DNA of 64,000 bases from Oceanobacillus jeddahensis (GCF_000750635.1 NZ_CCDM010000004.1:326889-390888); one strand, 5' to 3'; positions 34,007 to 42,875 are shown, counted from the stretch's first letter. Translations and numbers: made by a program. The notes: a model not told the origin generated them from the sequence alone.

Positions 34007-34873
34007 CTACCTGTCAAACCAATAAGCCAAAAATTTAAACTCTCCCCATTCTTTATAGAGCTGCTGTAATTGCGATGCAGGAGGAAGTTCACCTGCAAAA
34101 TATTTATTCTTTACATGCTTCTTAAATTCACTGTCCACTGGTAAAAAATCGTACCTTCCCAATAACATCAGAATGTTGCTGAGCGCATAAGGCCCAACAC
34201 CTTTGATTTCTTTCAGTTTTTGAACTACTTCACCGGTCGGGACTTCAGGGTTTTTAAGTACATCTAAATCATACACTCCATTAGATACATTCCATGCAAG
34301 CTCATAAATATAATCACTTCTATAGCCTAATTTAACGTCCTGATTTAAAAAATTCCTGTCCTTTTTTAAAACTGCTTCCGGTGAAGGAAACGCAAAGAAT
34401 TCCGAATCCTCCGAATACCTTTCTCCTAAAAGCGTCACAAAATTTGTTGTCATGGCAATCGTCCTGCTCCAGGTGGTATTTGTGGTGAGAATCGTCTTGA
34501 CAATATCTTCAAATATGCTTGGAGAACGCAGTAGTCTTCCTTTATTTTCCTTTACAACTTCCTGCATATCCTGACTGTCACTGCACATTTTATGAAATAC
34601 GCTGAAATCTTCATCCAAACGCAGCATCCAATTCACTTTATGAATGATTTCTTCCCATTCTTTATTGGTTAACGTTTTCTTATCACCAATTTCGATTATT
34701 AACTGATCATGATTTTGGTGAATATGAAGTTTTACAATATTACCATTTGATAATGCTTCCACTCTGTTTAAAATACTTTCATTATGATGAAAAGGCGGCA
34801 GCATATACCAGCCATGATCCGTAGTCGCTGCGTTGAAATTAAATTTCTCAGGTAATGCAATCACTTTTTTCAT
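34007..34873 (-). CDS. HhH-GPD superfamily DNA glycosylase (AlkA-like)
   Basis: A 288-residue base-excision repair enzyme. The helix-hairpin-helix LKEIKGVGPYALSNIL and the following LPVDSEF, whose Asp is the catalytic residue, lie at about 222-255. The N-terminal about 90 residues form the small beta domain of the AlkA group. The iron-sulfur cysteines of MutY/Nth are absent. It probably removes alkylated purines. The ATG follows AGGGAGGCAAGGCTA. A hairpin at 34908-34940 lies just upstream and ends the preceding small gene. Confidence 0.83.
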   Translation of the reverse strand: MKKVIALPEKFNFNAATTDHGWYMLPPFHHNESILNRVEALSNGNIVKLHIHQNHDQLIIEIGDKKTLTNKEWEEIIHKVNWMLRLDEDFSVFHKMCSDSQDMQEVVKENKGRLLRSPSIFEDIVKTILTTNTTWSRTIAMTTNFVTLLGERYSEDSEFFAFPSPEAVLKKDRNFLNQDVKLGYRSDYIYELAWNVSNGVYDLDVLKNPEVPTGEVVQKLKEIKGVGPYALSNILMLLGRYDFLPVDSEFKKHVKNKYFAGELPPASQLQQLYKEWGEFKFLAYWFDR

Positions 34874-34907
34874 TAGCCTTGCCTCCCTTCTAAAAAGTCT
34901 TTTAAAG

Positions 34908-34940
34908 AACCCTTAACTTGTGATTTTAAAAGTTAAGGGT
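34908..34940 (-). terminator. Hairpin terminator upstream of the glycosylase gene
   Basis: AACCCTTAACTT and AAGTTAAGGGT form an 11-bp stem with a 10-nt loop; on the minus strand it is followed by CTTTAAAAGACTTTTTAG. It lies 7 bp after the small ORF ending at 34947. Confidence 0.65.
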
Positions 34941-34946
34941 CCATTA

Positions 34947-35096
34947 TTAAAAAGTATGATACGAATGCTGCTTCTTTTGTTTACTAAAGAAAAACAAATA
35001 GCTTATTTCAAATGCAAAGAACGCAATCAGCAGACTTGCTGAGACTGGCGCAGGGGAATCGATTGCTAAAAATAAAAGATGCTGTAAAAAGAACAT
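34947..35096 (-). CDS. Short membrane peptide (49 residues)
   Basis: ATG at 35096; MFFLQHLLFLAIDSPAPVSA, then a second hydrophobic stretch LLIAFFAFEISYLFFF and a basic, His-rich end (SKQKKQHSYHTF). The ribosome binding site is weak (CTGGGAA), but a clean terminator follows the stop codon at once, which supports a transcribed unit. No family is recognised. Confidence 0.4.
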   Translation of the reverse strand: MFFLQHLLFLAIDSPAPVSASLLIAFFAFEISYLFFFSKQKKQHSYHTF

Positions 35097-35268
35097 TGTT
35101 ATTCCCAGTCTGGATTTCCAATATGTTTTTTACATACCTCACTCTTTTAACGAATTATTCTCAATATTAGTTATATGATACCACGAAATTCCCACGTTAA
35201 ACAATGGGGTGCTAGTACTCCGTTTTTCATGCTTAAATGACAGAGGATGTTCAAACAAGCACTTATAG

Positions 35269-35802
35269 TTATTTTTCTTGCATCATAAGTACCTTTTTCA
35301 CAAAGCTCTCTTTTTCATTCGTATATTTAATAATTTCCATACCTTTCTTTTCCGCAAGAGCACGTTTTAATCTCTCATACTCCTGTCTTAATGAAGCATC
35401 TGCATTTAAAGCATCTCTAAAATAAAGAAGTTTTCTCCATTTCTCCCCATTTATATCCGTCATATGAATATAATGTGTTTTTTCAAGAAACGTATTATCT
35501 GTAAATCTCGCCAGAACAATCTCCTGCTCCCTTTCTACCTTTAACCGGTAAAATCCAATTGCCTGCAGCGCCTGAAAGGTTTCTGCTTCCACTTGGCTGA
35601 TGTTTTCAACACCCAGCAAAATATCAATGATTGGTTTAGCTTTTATTTCTTTTATTGCTGTGCTTCCGATGTGCTGGACAGCCTCTCCATCGATGCCCAA
35701 CGCATCTTGCACCTGCTTTTGTACACTTAAAAACTCCATCGTCCATGCTTCGTCATGCGGAACTAGCTTCACTTCATCTCTTTTTAATCCTAAACGCATC
35801 AT
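35269..35802 (-). CDS. GrpB/UPF0157-family protein (nucleotidyltransferase fold)
   Basis: A protein of about 177 residues. GLKRDEVKLVPHDEAWTMEF at the start, VQHIGSTAIKEIKAKPIIDI (the G-S-T-A and D-I/L pattern of the nucleotidyltransferase fold, about 40-60) and ETHYIHM-like KTHYIHMTD are GrpB marks. The biochemical role is unknown; some members are fused to kinases. The ATG at 35802 is chosen behind GAGGAGAG; an upstream frame of 19 codons has no ribosome binding site. Confidence 0.82.
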   Translation of the reverse strand: MMRLGLKRDEVKLVPHDEAWTMEFLSVQKQVQDALGIDGEAVQHIGSTAIKEIKAKPIIDILLGVENISQVEAETFQALQAIGFYRLKVEREQEIVLARFTDNTFLEKTHYIHMTDINGEKWRKLLYFRDALNADASLRQEYERLKRALAEKKGMEIIKYTNEKESFVKKVLMMQEK

Positions 35803-35960
35803 ACATCGCTCTCCTCTGCTTTTAGCGGCTATTCGGGAATCGGGAAATACATGATTCATTTTCTGCTTTCAGCTTATGCTATTCATATAAATTTTAACTC
35901 TTCAAAATATGCACTGGTATATTAGATATTTTTCTTCTTAAAAACAAGATAGACCTTCCT

Positions 35961-36101
35961 TTAATACGGGATAAAAATTCCATTCAATTTATGTTTATAC
36001 CGCTCCACCCTCTTTATCTTCCTGAAAGTAATCAACGATAATAATGCAACAGCGATCAGCAGCCACTCATGAGTTTCTCCTCTGTTATCCACGATTTCCA
36101 T
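35961..36101 (-). CDS. Short single-helix membrane protein (46 residues)
   Basis: ATG at 36101 (or the adjacent in-frame TTG at 36104) after AAGGAG. MEIVDNRGETHEW is followed by one hydrophobic helix (LLIAVALLSLITF) and a basic end (RKIKRVERYKHK). The layout, acidic outside and basic inside, suits a small membrane protein. No family is recognised. Confidence 0.45.
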   Translation of the reverse strand: MEIVDNRGETHEWLLIAVALLSLITFRKIKRVERYKHKLNGIFIPY

Positions 36102-36166
36102 CAAAAATAATCACTCCTTGATATTCATCGTATGCAAGAGGTATTTTCCCAACTTATCTATCGTTT

Positions 36167-36643
36167 TTACAACCTTTTAGAAAGAAGGATTTCATCACGA
36201 ATCGGAATCCCTTCATTCCCCGTTTGCGGAATTTCCGGTTTCCATTCTCTTGCTTTTTTAACAGCTCCTTTAAAAAGAGCTGTTAAATCATATCCTCGCT
36301 TCTGATAAAAACCTAATGCATGTAAATTATCATTTGTCGTTATCAGTTTCACTTTTTGATAGTCTTCCGCTTTTGCAACAGCTTCTACTTTTTGAACTAA
36401 AGCTGTCCCAATACCTTTACCTTCCTCTAAACTGTCTAGAGAAATGATTTCACATTCCGTATCAGAAATGATAAATGTGATATAGCCAACTATTTCTCCT
36501 TCTGTATTCAACACTGCAAACCCTTCTAATTTTGTGCAATCAAAAATCCCACTCGAAATAACCATTTCTGGACTTCCCCATTGCTTCAAAAAATAGTTAT
36601 TGATCCTGTCTTTCGATAATTGTTTAGATGATGTAATTTCCAT
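36167..36643 (-). CDS. GNAT-family N-acetyltransferase
   Basis: A 158-residue acetyltransferase: IVGYITFIISDTECEIISLDSLEEGKGIGTALVQ contains strand 4 and the G-x-G-x-G/A motif, then TTNDNLHALGFYQKRGYDL. The ATG at 36643 lies 7 nt after AAAGGAG; longer frames are not supported. It follows the PhzF gene by 67 bp, probably in one transcript with it and the efflux pump. It may modify a toxic amine or antibiotic; the substrate is unknown. Confidence 0.85.
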   Translation of the reverse strand: MEITSSKQLSKDRINNYFLKQWGSPEMVISSGIFDCTKLEGFAVLNTEGEIVGYITFIISDTECEIISLDSLEEGKGIGTALVQKVEAVAKAEDYQKVKLITTNDNLHALGFYQKRGYDLTALFKGAVKKAREWKPEIPQTGNEGIPIRDEILLSKRL

Positions 36644-36710
36644 ACTATTTCTCCTTTGGCGATATCCATACCCGACAGATAGACTTTGCTGCCTTCTTCT
36701 TAATAAATCT

Positions 36711-37610
36711 CTAGTTTTCCAACACAACCTCAAAATCTTCCACAAAAACAGCGTTTCCCGTAACTTGAACATCATAGGATTTATCATTCTTAGAAACCTG
36801 AACACCTACTCTGCCATCTTTACCAATTTCATTTCCCTGTTCCACCACAAGATTCATCACATCTTTCTTGTCTTCACTTATGTATTCGGCATAGTAAGCT
36901 CCCATCACTCCTGAAGCAGTACCTGTTACCGCATCTTCAACAGTCCCCGAATATGGAGAGGAAAAGTGCCGGGCGTGCATATCAGCTTCTTTATCATACG
37001 TTTCGATACAAAATGGATGAACAGATGACTTAGGCATTTCCTTTAAAATTGCTGGAAAATCTTTATTGTTTGGATTCATTCTGTGAAAGGCTTCCAAACT
37101 GTTTATTGGGATCAACAACGTCCATGTACCTGTGCTTCCGTAAAAAATCGGTAAATTAGCATGAATGTCTGTCTCTTCTAATCCGATCGAATGCGCTAAA
37201 TCCTTTTTAGAACCATGGAATGCCTCAAATTTCGGCGCTGCCTGATTCATCGTTATCGTTATTTCTTTTTCAGCGGCAGAATGCAGCTTCACAGGTAAAA
37301 TCCCTGCTCTTGTTTCAATCGTTAATTCTTTTTTTCCGCCTAACATTCCCTTTGTTTTTAACGCATACACCGTTGCCATCGTTGCATGACCGCATAAGTT
37401 CATTTCATGTCCTGGTGTAAAAAAACGTATTCCCAGGTCCGCTTTTTCCGATTTAACTGGAAATGCGGTTTCATTAAACCCTACTTTAAACGCAACTTCC
37501 TGCATTTGTTTATCTGTCAGCTCATCTCCATTCAGTACGACTCCAGCAGGGTTACCTTTATTTGGTTCCTTACTGAACGCATCATAATGATATACTTTGA
37601 CCGATGTCAT
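36711..37610 (-). CDS. PhzF-family isomerase/epimerase-like protein
   Basis: A 299-residue protein with the two-domain PhzF fold. The hallmark VGFNETAFP with the catalytic Glu (about residue 47) and [21 protein letters not shown] are present. DAP-epimerase-like symmetry is visible in [16 protein letters not shown] in the second half. PhzF isomerises dihydro-3-hydroxyanthranilate in phenazine makers; in Bacillaceae without phenazine genes the substrate is unknown. The ATG follows GGGAGGGATACT. It lies between an efflux gene and a GNAT gene. Confidence 0.88.
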   Translation of the reverse strand: MTSVKVYHYDAFSKEPNKGNPAGVVLNGDELTDKQMQEVAFKVGFNETAFPVKSEKADLGIRFFTPGHEMNLCGHATMATVYALKTKGMLGGKKELTIETRAGILPVKLHSAAEKEITITMNQAAPKFEAFHGSKKDLAHSIGLEETDIHANLPIFYGSTGTWTLLIPINSLEAFHRMNPNNKDFPAILKEMPKSSVHPFCIETYDKEADMHARHFSSPYSGTVEDAVTGTASGVMGAYYAEYISEDKKDVMNLVVEQGNEIGKDGRVGVQVSKNDKSYDVQVTGNAVFVEDFEVVLEN

Positions 37611-37633
37611 AGTATCCCTCCCAAAATAATATG

Positions 37634-37674
37634 GAAATTCCCGATAAAAAATCTATTTACTCACCGGGAATTTC
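37634..37674 (-). terminator. Hairpin between efflux and PhzF genes
   Basis: GAAATTCCCG (37634-37643) and CGGGAATTTC (37665-37674) pair perfectly over 10 bp. The downstream sequence on the minus strand is only moderately T-rich, so partial termination is likely. Confidence 0.6.
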
Positions 37675-37688
37675 ATTTGCTGTTCCGC

Positions 37689-38942
37689 TTACACTTCTCT
37701 TTTCCTGTAAATGGGCTCCACTTTGTTCAATTTCACACCGAATTTTCCATAGCTGATCAAAATGAAAGCCGGTATTAAAAGAATACACGCACCGATAATC
37801 AATGCAATTTCTCCATTAAATAATTCTGGAAGAGCTCCTGCCAAAAAAGTACCCAGCATCGTAAATATACCGCCAATAACATAAGTGGAACTTCTGACTC
37901 TTGTTAAAAATTCATTCGGAGTAATCCCTTGATGGACAGCTCCCTGTACAATAAATGCCATAGAGAGTGCACAATCAAAAACGCCCATTCCAATACACAT
38001 GATCATGAAAGAATTTGTTGCCGTAATCATTAATATACCTATCCCAGAGATAACCATTAATAAACTGATCAGCGTCACCCAATTTTTATGTTTAAATGTA
38101 TTTATCAAAAAGATGCCTATAATATTACCAACACCGGCACTTGATAGTAAAATACCAATCAACCCTTCTGATAATTCCATCGTTATTTGAGCATAAAATA
38201 TAATGGTTAATGTGATAAATACTGTTGTGAAACCCAATATACACATTGCCACTGTACTGATCAGCTGCTGTGGATTATCTATTAAAATTTTCAAGCCATC
38301 TAATGCCTTTCTTAAAAAAACATTCCATTTCGTTTTTTCTGACGCTTCCTTTTCTACTTCGATACCATCTTTTTCATTGCGAATAAAAGCAATAAATAAA
38401 CCAGAGAAAAGGGATAAAGAAGCGCAAATAATCAACGTGAGTACCGATCCTGTTTTTGCTAATAATATCCCACCTAATGCAGGACCGATTACGGTAGCAA
38501 TAGCATCAGCAGCTTCTATATTTGTATGCGCTTTTAATAAATTTTCTCTGCCGGCAATATTAGGTATCATCGCAGTAAAGGCGGTTCTGCTAATTAGTGC
38601 GACTAATCCCATTATGAATAGTAAGGAAGCAATAATCACTGCATTTACATTATTTGTTGCCAGCAGAAAGACAAGGATAAAAATAGCAGCTCCATATAGA
38701 AAATGGCAGGCAGTCCCAACCCTGACCTTGTTCTTATTTTCAATCCATGTCCCTATTGGTATCGCAAATAAAATCGTACCTACTTGCTGAGATAAGGCGA
38801 CAAGTGCAGTAACCAGCGGTGAACTGGTTAATCCTAATACAATTAATGGAATCACTAATTCTCTAAATCTGCCATTTAAAATAGAGAAAAACTCTGCTCC
38901 CCACATCCATCTAAAATTTCTATTAATCAGCATCGTTTTCAA
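37689..38942 (-). CDS. DHA3-family efflux MFS transporter (Mef-like)
   Basis: A 417-residue drug exporter with 12 predicted helices: NRNFRWMWGAEFFSILNGRF at the entry, PIGTWIENKNKVRVG as loop 2-3 motif A, and GLVALISRTAFTAMIPNIAG in loop 4-5, all usual for the macrolide-efflux (Mef)/YfiS-type branch. The substrate is unproven. It begins with TTG, 9 nt after GAGGAG; an ATG at 38933 is an alternative. Its ribosome binding site can be hidden by an upstream stem that begins right after a 5-codon leader ORF, suggesting induction by ribosome stalling. Confidence 0.87.
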   Translation of the reverse strand: MKTMLINRNFRWMWGAEFFSILNGRFRELVIPLIVLGLTSSPLVTALVALSQQVGTILFAIPIGTWIENKNKVRVGTACHFLYGAAIFILVFLLATNNVNAVIIASLLFIMGLVALISRTAFTAMIPNIAGRENLLKAHTNIEAADAIATVIGPALGGILLAKTGSVLTLIICASLSLFSGLFIAFIRNEKDGIEVEKEASEKTKWNVFLRKALDGLKILIDNPQQLISTVAMCILGFTTVFITLTIIFYAQITMELSEGLIGILLSSAGVGNIIGIFLINTFKHKNWVTLISLLMVISGIGILMITATNSFMIMCIGMGVFDCALSMAFIVQGAVHQGITPNEFLTRVRSSTYVIGGIFTMLGTFLAGALPELFNGEIALIIGACILLIPAFILISYGKFGVKLNKVEPIYRKREV

Positions 38943-38946
38943 TTTT

Positions 38947-39120
38947 ATTCTCTCCTCTATTGGGAGATACTACTTCCAGGAAACACGTTCCACTCTGCTT
39001 AACCGTTTTCTGTCAGCAAAAGTTCTTATTTCGTTGTATAGCTATCTCCCTGTTTGATATTTATTACATATTCGAACAGAGAGAATTCTAAATTGGACGA
39101 TCCATTTTATTTAGCTCCTT
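38947..39120 (-). promoter_or_regulatory. Putative translational attenuator of the efflux gene
   Basis: On the minus strand, AAGGAG (39115-39120) and a 5-codon ORF (39088-39105) precede ATTCTCTC (39079-39086), which is the exact complement of GAGAGAAT (38947-38954) overlapping the efflux ribosome binding site. Nested inside, GGGAGATA (39043-39050) pairs with TATCTCCC (38962-38969). The nested stem would mask the start; a ribosome halted on the leader would block the outer strand and free it. Confidence 0.55.
39088..39105 (-). CDS. Leader peptide MDRPI
   Basis: Five sense codons, ATG GAT CGT CCA ATT TAG, start 9 nt after a perfect AAGGAG. The stop codon touches the sequence that can pair with the efflux ribosome binding site 140 nt downstream. 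Such leaders control erm, cat and msr/mef-type resistance genes. No homologue is known to me. Confidence 0.5.
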   Translation of the reverse strand: MDRPI

Positions 39121-39265
39121 ATGGTTAGTAAAGATTTTTTACATATCAGACTATATTGATTTTCAGCCTCTTTTTTGTATCTTTACCTATTTATTCTGTG
39201 AAAGTAAGCATGGAAGAGATACATATCCAAAAAAATCAAACGAATGATTATCGCTCATTCCATAT

Positions 39266-39664
39266 TTACGTATTTTCTTTACATGCCCATGCATCAATCT
39301 CCACTTTAAATTGCGGACCGGCGAGCCCGGCAACAAAAACCATGGTAGTACATGGCAGGTGATCACCTAAGAACTCCCCAATGACGTCTCTTCTCCGATC
39401 CGCATCCATCTCTCCAACAATATAAAACACAAGCTTCGTTAGATTTTCGACGTCCATATCTGCTTCTTGTAAATTAATACGAATGTTTTTAAAAGCCATT
39501 TTTAATTGTTCAACGGAATCTTCTGAAACATTTCCTTCTACATCCATTCCCAGCTGTCCTGATAAGGTTAACCATCTTATGTCTCCAGAAGCTTCTATTT
39601 GATGAGTATATGGAGCTAATGGTTTATGTACCCCTTTTGGATTTCTCGATTCTATCAATTTCAT
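39266..39664 (-). CDS. RidA/YjgF-family protein
   Basis: A 132-residue protein of the RidA fold: NPKGVHKPLAPYTHQIEA, LTLSGQLGMDVEGNV, ENLTKLVFYIV and CTTMVFVAGLAGPQFKVEIDAWA are the conserved blocks. RidA deaminates reactive enamines/imines from PLP enzymes; the conserved Arg that contacts the carboxylate in the active-site loop is not obvious here, so it may be a non-canonical member. The ATG follows AATGGAGGA. It is separated from the efflux attenuator by about 145 bp. Confidence 0.83.
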   Translation of the reverse strand: MKLIESRNPKGVHKPLAPYTHQIEASGDIRWLTLSGQLGMDVEGNVSEDSVEQLKMAFKNIRINLQEADMDVENLTKLVFYIVGEMDADRRRDVIGEFLGDHLPCTTMVFVAGLAGPQFKVEIDAWACKENT

Positions 39665-39779
39665 TCCTCCATTCCGTTTTATAACTTAATGATAAATTAG
39701 TAATGATGATTATTCAATTTGAACTACTTATCATACAAATAAAAAAACTTGCGAGTTTCTATTCATAAGTATTTTCTTC

Positions 39780-39867
39780 TTATGACCATTTTTATATAAC
39801 GGTCATAAAAATTGCGAAAACACTCCTTTTATGTTATCTTTAAATGACTAAATAAAATTTTTAGTCA
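39780..39867 (+). promoter_or_regulatory. Promoter and dyads upstream of the TetR gene
   Basis: TGACTAAA...TTTAGTCA (39845-39867) is an 8-bp inverted repeat around a 7-bp centre just ahead of the ribosome binding site AAAGGAG. A second dyad TTATGACC...GGTCATAA (39780-39808) lies further up. A TTGCGA / TTATCT promoter pair fits between them. The first dyad has TetR-operator size and is the likely autoregulatory site. Confidence 0.6.
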
Positions 39868-39879
39868 AAAGGAGCAACT

Positions 39880-40467
39880 ATGCCAAAAAAATTCAGTAAT
39901 ACTACTAAAAATGAGATCAGAAAGACGATACTAGACGAGTATAAGAAACACTTAATTAATAATGAAGCTTCTAAAATCAGCGTTGATAGCTTGGTTAAGA
40001 AAGCCAATATTGCTAAGGGAACGTTTTACTTTTTCTTCGATAATAAGGAGGAACTATTTCTTGAAGTTACAATAGAAATTCTTACTGCAATCGAAAAACA
40101 AATCGAGCAAATTAATCGGTCAAGCTCCAATAGCTCTATTTTTCTATTTGAAGTTTTGTTGTATTTGAAGCATGTGGCTAAAGAATATCCATGGGTTATT
40201 AAAATGACTGGAAAAGAATTTAGTTCCATGTTAAATAAGCTTTCCTTGGAAGGTAAAAATCAAATTTATTCTAAAAAAGAACGGATATGGGGAAAAGTTT
40301 TTAAATCGATTGCCGACGATTTAGTGGTTAGTAAATCAATTTTTCAAGGTCTCGTATCGATATTATTGCTTTCTATTTCTGATGGCGACGAAATTACGAG
40401 CTTTGATGAAGTATATAGGGAATTTGCTTCAATGATTACAAATAGAAGTATTAGAGAGGATAAATGA
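39880..40467 (+). CDS. TetR-family transcriptional regulator
   Basis: A 195-residue repressor: IRKTILDEYKKHLINNEASKISVDSLVKKANIAKGTFYFFFDNKEELF (about 13-60) is the TetR helix-turn-helix with the KGTFYFFF signature. The C-terminal ligand domain is unlike any named family. The ATG follows AAAAGGAGCAACT. The next gene starts 1 nt after the stop codon, so the regulator probably controls that membrane protein and itself. Confidence 0.9.
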   Translation: MPKKFSNTTKNEIRKTILDEYKKHLINNEASKISVDSLVKKANIAKGTFYFFFDNKEELFLEVTIEILTAIEKQIEQINRSSSNSSIFLFEVLLYLKHVAKEYPWVIKMTGKEFSSMLNKLSLEGKNQIYSKKERIWGKVFKSIADDLVVSKSIFQGLVSILLLSISDGDEITSFDEVYREFASMITNRSIREDK

Positions 40468-40468
40468 A

Positions 40469-40867
40469 ATGAATAAATTACTGCGTGTTATGTTTATCAT
40501 TTTAATTGCTGCCATGAGTGGTGCTGCAATCATGCAGTTATTTTTTCCTGAAGTGATGGGTTCTCATTCAGAATATGGTATCGCACCGGGCTGGCAGAGA
40601 GAAATTGGATTTTGGAATTTAGCAATATTACCTATTTTAATTGGAATCAACTTAAAATATGACTATTACTTTTTAAAAATCGTCGTAATCTCTCTGATTA
40701 TTGGTGGATTGGGATTTGGGACGAATCATCTGCTAGGATTTATAGAGGACGAAAGCAAAACGATCAGTTTAATTGGTGCGGTTGAAAATTATCTATTGGT
40801 TTTATTTTGGATTCTAGGATTATGGATTGAGCATTCTAAAAATAAATTAGATCCTAACATACAGTAA
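40469..40867 (+). CDS. Four-helix membrane protein
   Basis: A 132-residue protein with four predicted membrane helices (about 5-25, 45-62, 68-90, 100-120), small periplasmic loops, and IGINLKY and GFGTNHLLGFI between helices 2 and 3. It resembles small DUF6790-type membrane proteins, an assignment from memory with limited certainty. It lies 1 nt after the TetR stop codon and uses AGAGAGGA as ribosome binding site. Repression by TetR and a transport or signalling role are inferred. Confidence 0.7.
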   Translation: MNKLLRVMFIILIAAMSGAAIMQLFFPEVMGSHSEYGIAPGWQREIGFWNLAILPILIGINLKYDYYFLKIVVISLIIGGLGFGTNHLLGFIEDESKTISLIGAVENYLLVLFWILGLWIEHSKNKLDPNIQ

Positions 40868-40884
40868 GTTGTTAACTATAGTAA

Positions 40885-40979
40885 TCTAGAGAATTAGCCA
40901 CCTGACCTCTCGTCTAAATAGACTTACTTTCATTTACTATTTGGAAACGGGAGATTTATGGACGTATCTGAGCGATAAC
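40885..40979 (+). repeat. Dispersed structured repeat, copy E (diverged, 3' half)
   Basis: GAATTAGCCACCTGACCTCTCGTCTAAATAGA to ACGGGAGATTTATGGACG and GCGATAACT follow the order of the 3' half of copies C and D, with many substitutions. The right edge GATAA is kept. The left boundary is unclear. Confidence 0.6.
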
Positions 40980-40996
40980 TATTTCTCACTCTATCA

Positions 40997-41389
40997 CTAC
41001 ACTTCCTTCTCATTCCTATAATCCTCTATCCTTTCTGGTGATGAATAGCCACTGGTCAAAAACGCTGAAACGATCTCTTCAAACTCTAATTGCTCCAGAA
41101 AGTTTAAAAAGGGTGCTATATCATACCATTGATTATGTTGATAAAGAAGTTGAACCAATGTTAATCCAAAAAAACTGTCTTGATGAAAAAAGCAGTCTAA
41201 TTCTTTTTTTGTCTCATTTGATAGTAAAGAAAATGAATCCTGTATAAACTGGTTAAAACTTTCTTTTGTGCGATGCTTTTCCGATTGTATATATTCATAA
41301 TTATTTAGACGAAACTTGAGTGCGAGTAATTCAAATACATCGGATTGTTCTATGTAATAGTTATCAGATACGTTTCCCACAACATTCAA
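40997..41389 (-). CDS. Probable N-terminal fragment of an ArsR-like regulator
   Basis: A 130-residue protein: MNVVGNVSDNYYIEQSDVFELLAL, then a helical region with PFLNFLEQLEFEEIVSAFLTSGYSS. It resembles the N-terminal domain of long (about 300-residue) ArsR-type regulators of Bacillaceae, here without the DNA-binding part, so it may be truncated. No start problem: the ATG follows GGAGGTTG. The dispersed repeat copy E lies just beyond its stop codon and could mark the breakpoint. Confidence 0.45.
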   Translation of the reverse strand: MNVVGNVSDNYYIEQSDVFELLALKFRLNNYEYIQSEKHRTKESFNQFIQDSFSLLSNETKKELDCFFHQDSFFGLTLVQLLYQHNQWYDIAPFLNFLEQLEFEEIVSAFLTSGYSSPERIEDYRNEKEV

Positions 41390-41666
41390 CCTCCATCTAA
41401 TATGTTGTTTAAAATATGTCTAATTAACGGATAATTGCAACCTTTATTTTTGCTTAGCTATTTCTTCATATTGAAAATTATTTGGACGTTCTTTTATTTT
41501 TATCACTCCTATTTTTTTATTGTTACTTTTGGTGATTTTTTGTAACCTCTACATATTAGCAATCTATAAGAAATATTGTATTTCCTGTTGTGCTAAGATA
41601 TGGTGGAATCTAGTTCAGAGCCCATATTATAAATACGTTGTGTTCAACTTAAAAGGAGGATAAAAA

Positions 41667-42047
41667 ATGTTTCAAAATTTCCAAGCTATGAGTAGCTTTC
41701 CAGTAAACGATATTGACAAAGCTCGTCTATTTTATGAGGATACACTTGGTATCCAAACGACAGATGAAGCAATTGGTTTCACCCTCCATTTCGCAGATAC
41801 AAAAGTTTTTATCTACTCAAAAGGTCAAAATCATTATCCAGCCAACTATTTTGTATTGAGCATCACCGTGCCGGATATTAATCAGGCTGTTGTTCAGCTC
41901 AATGAAAAAGGAATCAACCTCGAAATAATAGAAGGTATGGAACATGATGAATATGGCATCATCCGTGGAAAGGCAATTCATAGAGGACCAGACGTGGCTC
42001 TGTTTAAAGACCCAGCCGGGAACTTATTAGCGGTAGAAGAGAATTAA
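41667..42047 (+). CDS. VOC (glyoxalase/fosfomycin-type) superfamily protein
   Basis: A 126-residue protein of the vicinal oxygen chelate fold: NFQAMSSFPVNDIDKARLFYEDTLGI, then VFIYSKGQNHYPANY, and the second half with GPDVALFKDPAGNLLAVEEN, which contains the conserved metal Glu. Lyases, dioxygenases and drug-binding proteins share this fold. It is 42 bp ahead of an alpha/beta hydrolase in the same direction, so they probably form an operon. The ATG follows AAAAGGAGGATAAAA. Confidence 0.85.
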   Translation: MFQNFQAMSSFPVNDIDKARLFYEDTLGIQTTDEAIGFTLHFADTKVFIYSKGQNHYPANYFVLSITVPDINQAVVQLNEKGINLEIIEGMEHDEYGIIRGKAIHRGPDVALFKDPAGNLLAVEEN

Positions 42048-42089
42048 GATGAATTACTATTAAAAACACGCAAAAAGGAGGTTAAATAA

Positions 42090-42875
42090 ATGAAAACGAC
42101 TCAATCAAAAGATGGCACCATGCTAGCATATGATATATATGGCGATGGAGCCCCACTTCTATTTATAACTGGTGCAACTTGCTTTCGGTCATTTAAACCG
42201 GTTCTATATGATGCAAATGTATTTGCAGAACAATTTACCGTGTATAATTATGACCGGCGCGGTCGTGGTGATAGTGATAACACACTACCCTACTCTATAG
42301 AACGTGAACTCGAAGATATTGAAGCTATGATTGATGAAGCAGGAGGCGAGGCAAATGTATACGGGCATTCTTCGGGAGCTATTCTAGCACTGGAAGCTGC
42401 TATGAAGCTTGAGAGCAAGATAAAAAGAGTGGCACTGTATGATCCAGCATATGCTGATAATGAAGCAAATTTGAAGGAGTTTAAATTGTTGAGTCAAGAA
42501 TTATATAAAATGCTGGCGCTTGGCAAACAGAATGAGGCGCTTCGTTCATTCTTGCAGGGCATCGGAACACCTATCGAAATAATTGATGAGATGTTTCAGA
42601 AGTCCCCTCAATGGGCAACAATGCTGGATCTCGCACCAACACTTGCATACGATACAATGCTGGCCAGCCACTTGCCGCCGATTTCAAAGGCCTCCCAGCT
42701 AAAAACGCCAACACAAATAATCATTGGAGAAAAAAGCCCTGCTTCGGTACATGAGGTTGCAAAGCAATTGGATAAAGCAATCCCAAATACGATGTTCAAC
42801 ATTCTCGAAGGACAAGATCATATGCCTGACCCTAAAACAGTGCTGCAGGCCTTCGCTCCTTTCTTTACACGTTAG
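42090..42875 (+). CDS. Alpha/beta hydrolase
   Basis: A 261-residue soluble hydrolase with the catalytic elbow GHSSGA (Ser about residue 93), YDRRGRGDSDN as oxyanion/cap entry and the final His in EGQDHMPDP. The acidic residue is probably in the IIGEKSPASV strand. The substrate is an unknown ester or peptide; many relatives are annotated as lipase-like. The ATG follows AAAAAGGAGGTTAAATAA. It forms an operon with the VOC protein, ended by a terminator at 43017. Confidence 0.87.
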   Translation: MKTTQSKDGTMLAYDIYGDGAPLLFITGATCFRSFKPVLYDANVFAEQFTVYNYDRRGRGDSDNTLPYSIERELEDIEAMIDEAGGEANVYGHSSGAILALEAAMKLESKIKRVALYDPAYADNEANLKEFKLLSQELYKMLALGKQNEALRSFLQGIGTPIEIIDEMFQKSPQWATMLDLAPTLAYDTMLASHLPPISKASQLKTPTQIIIGEKSPASVHEVAKQLDKAIPNTMFNILEGQDHMPDPKTVLQAFAPFFTR

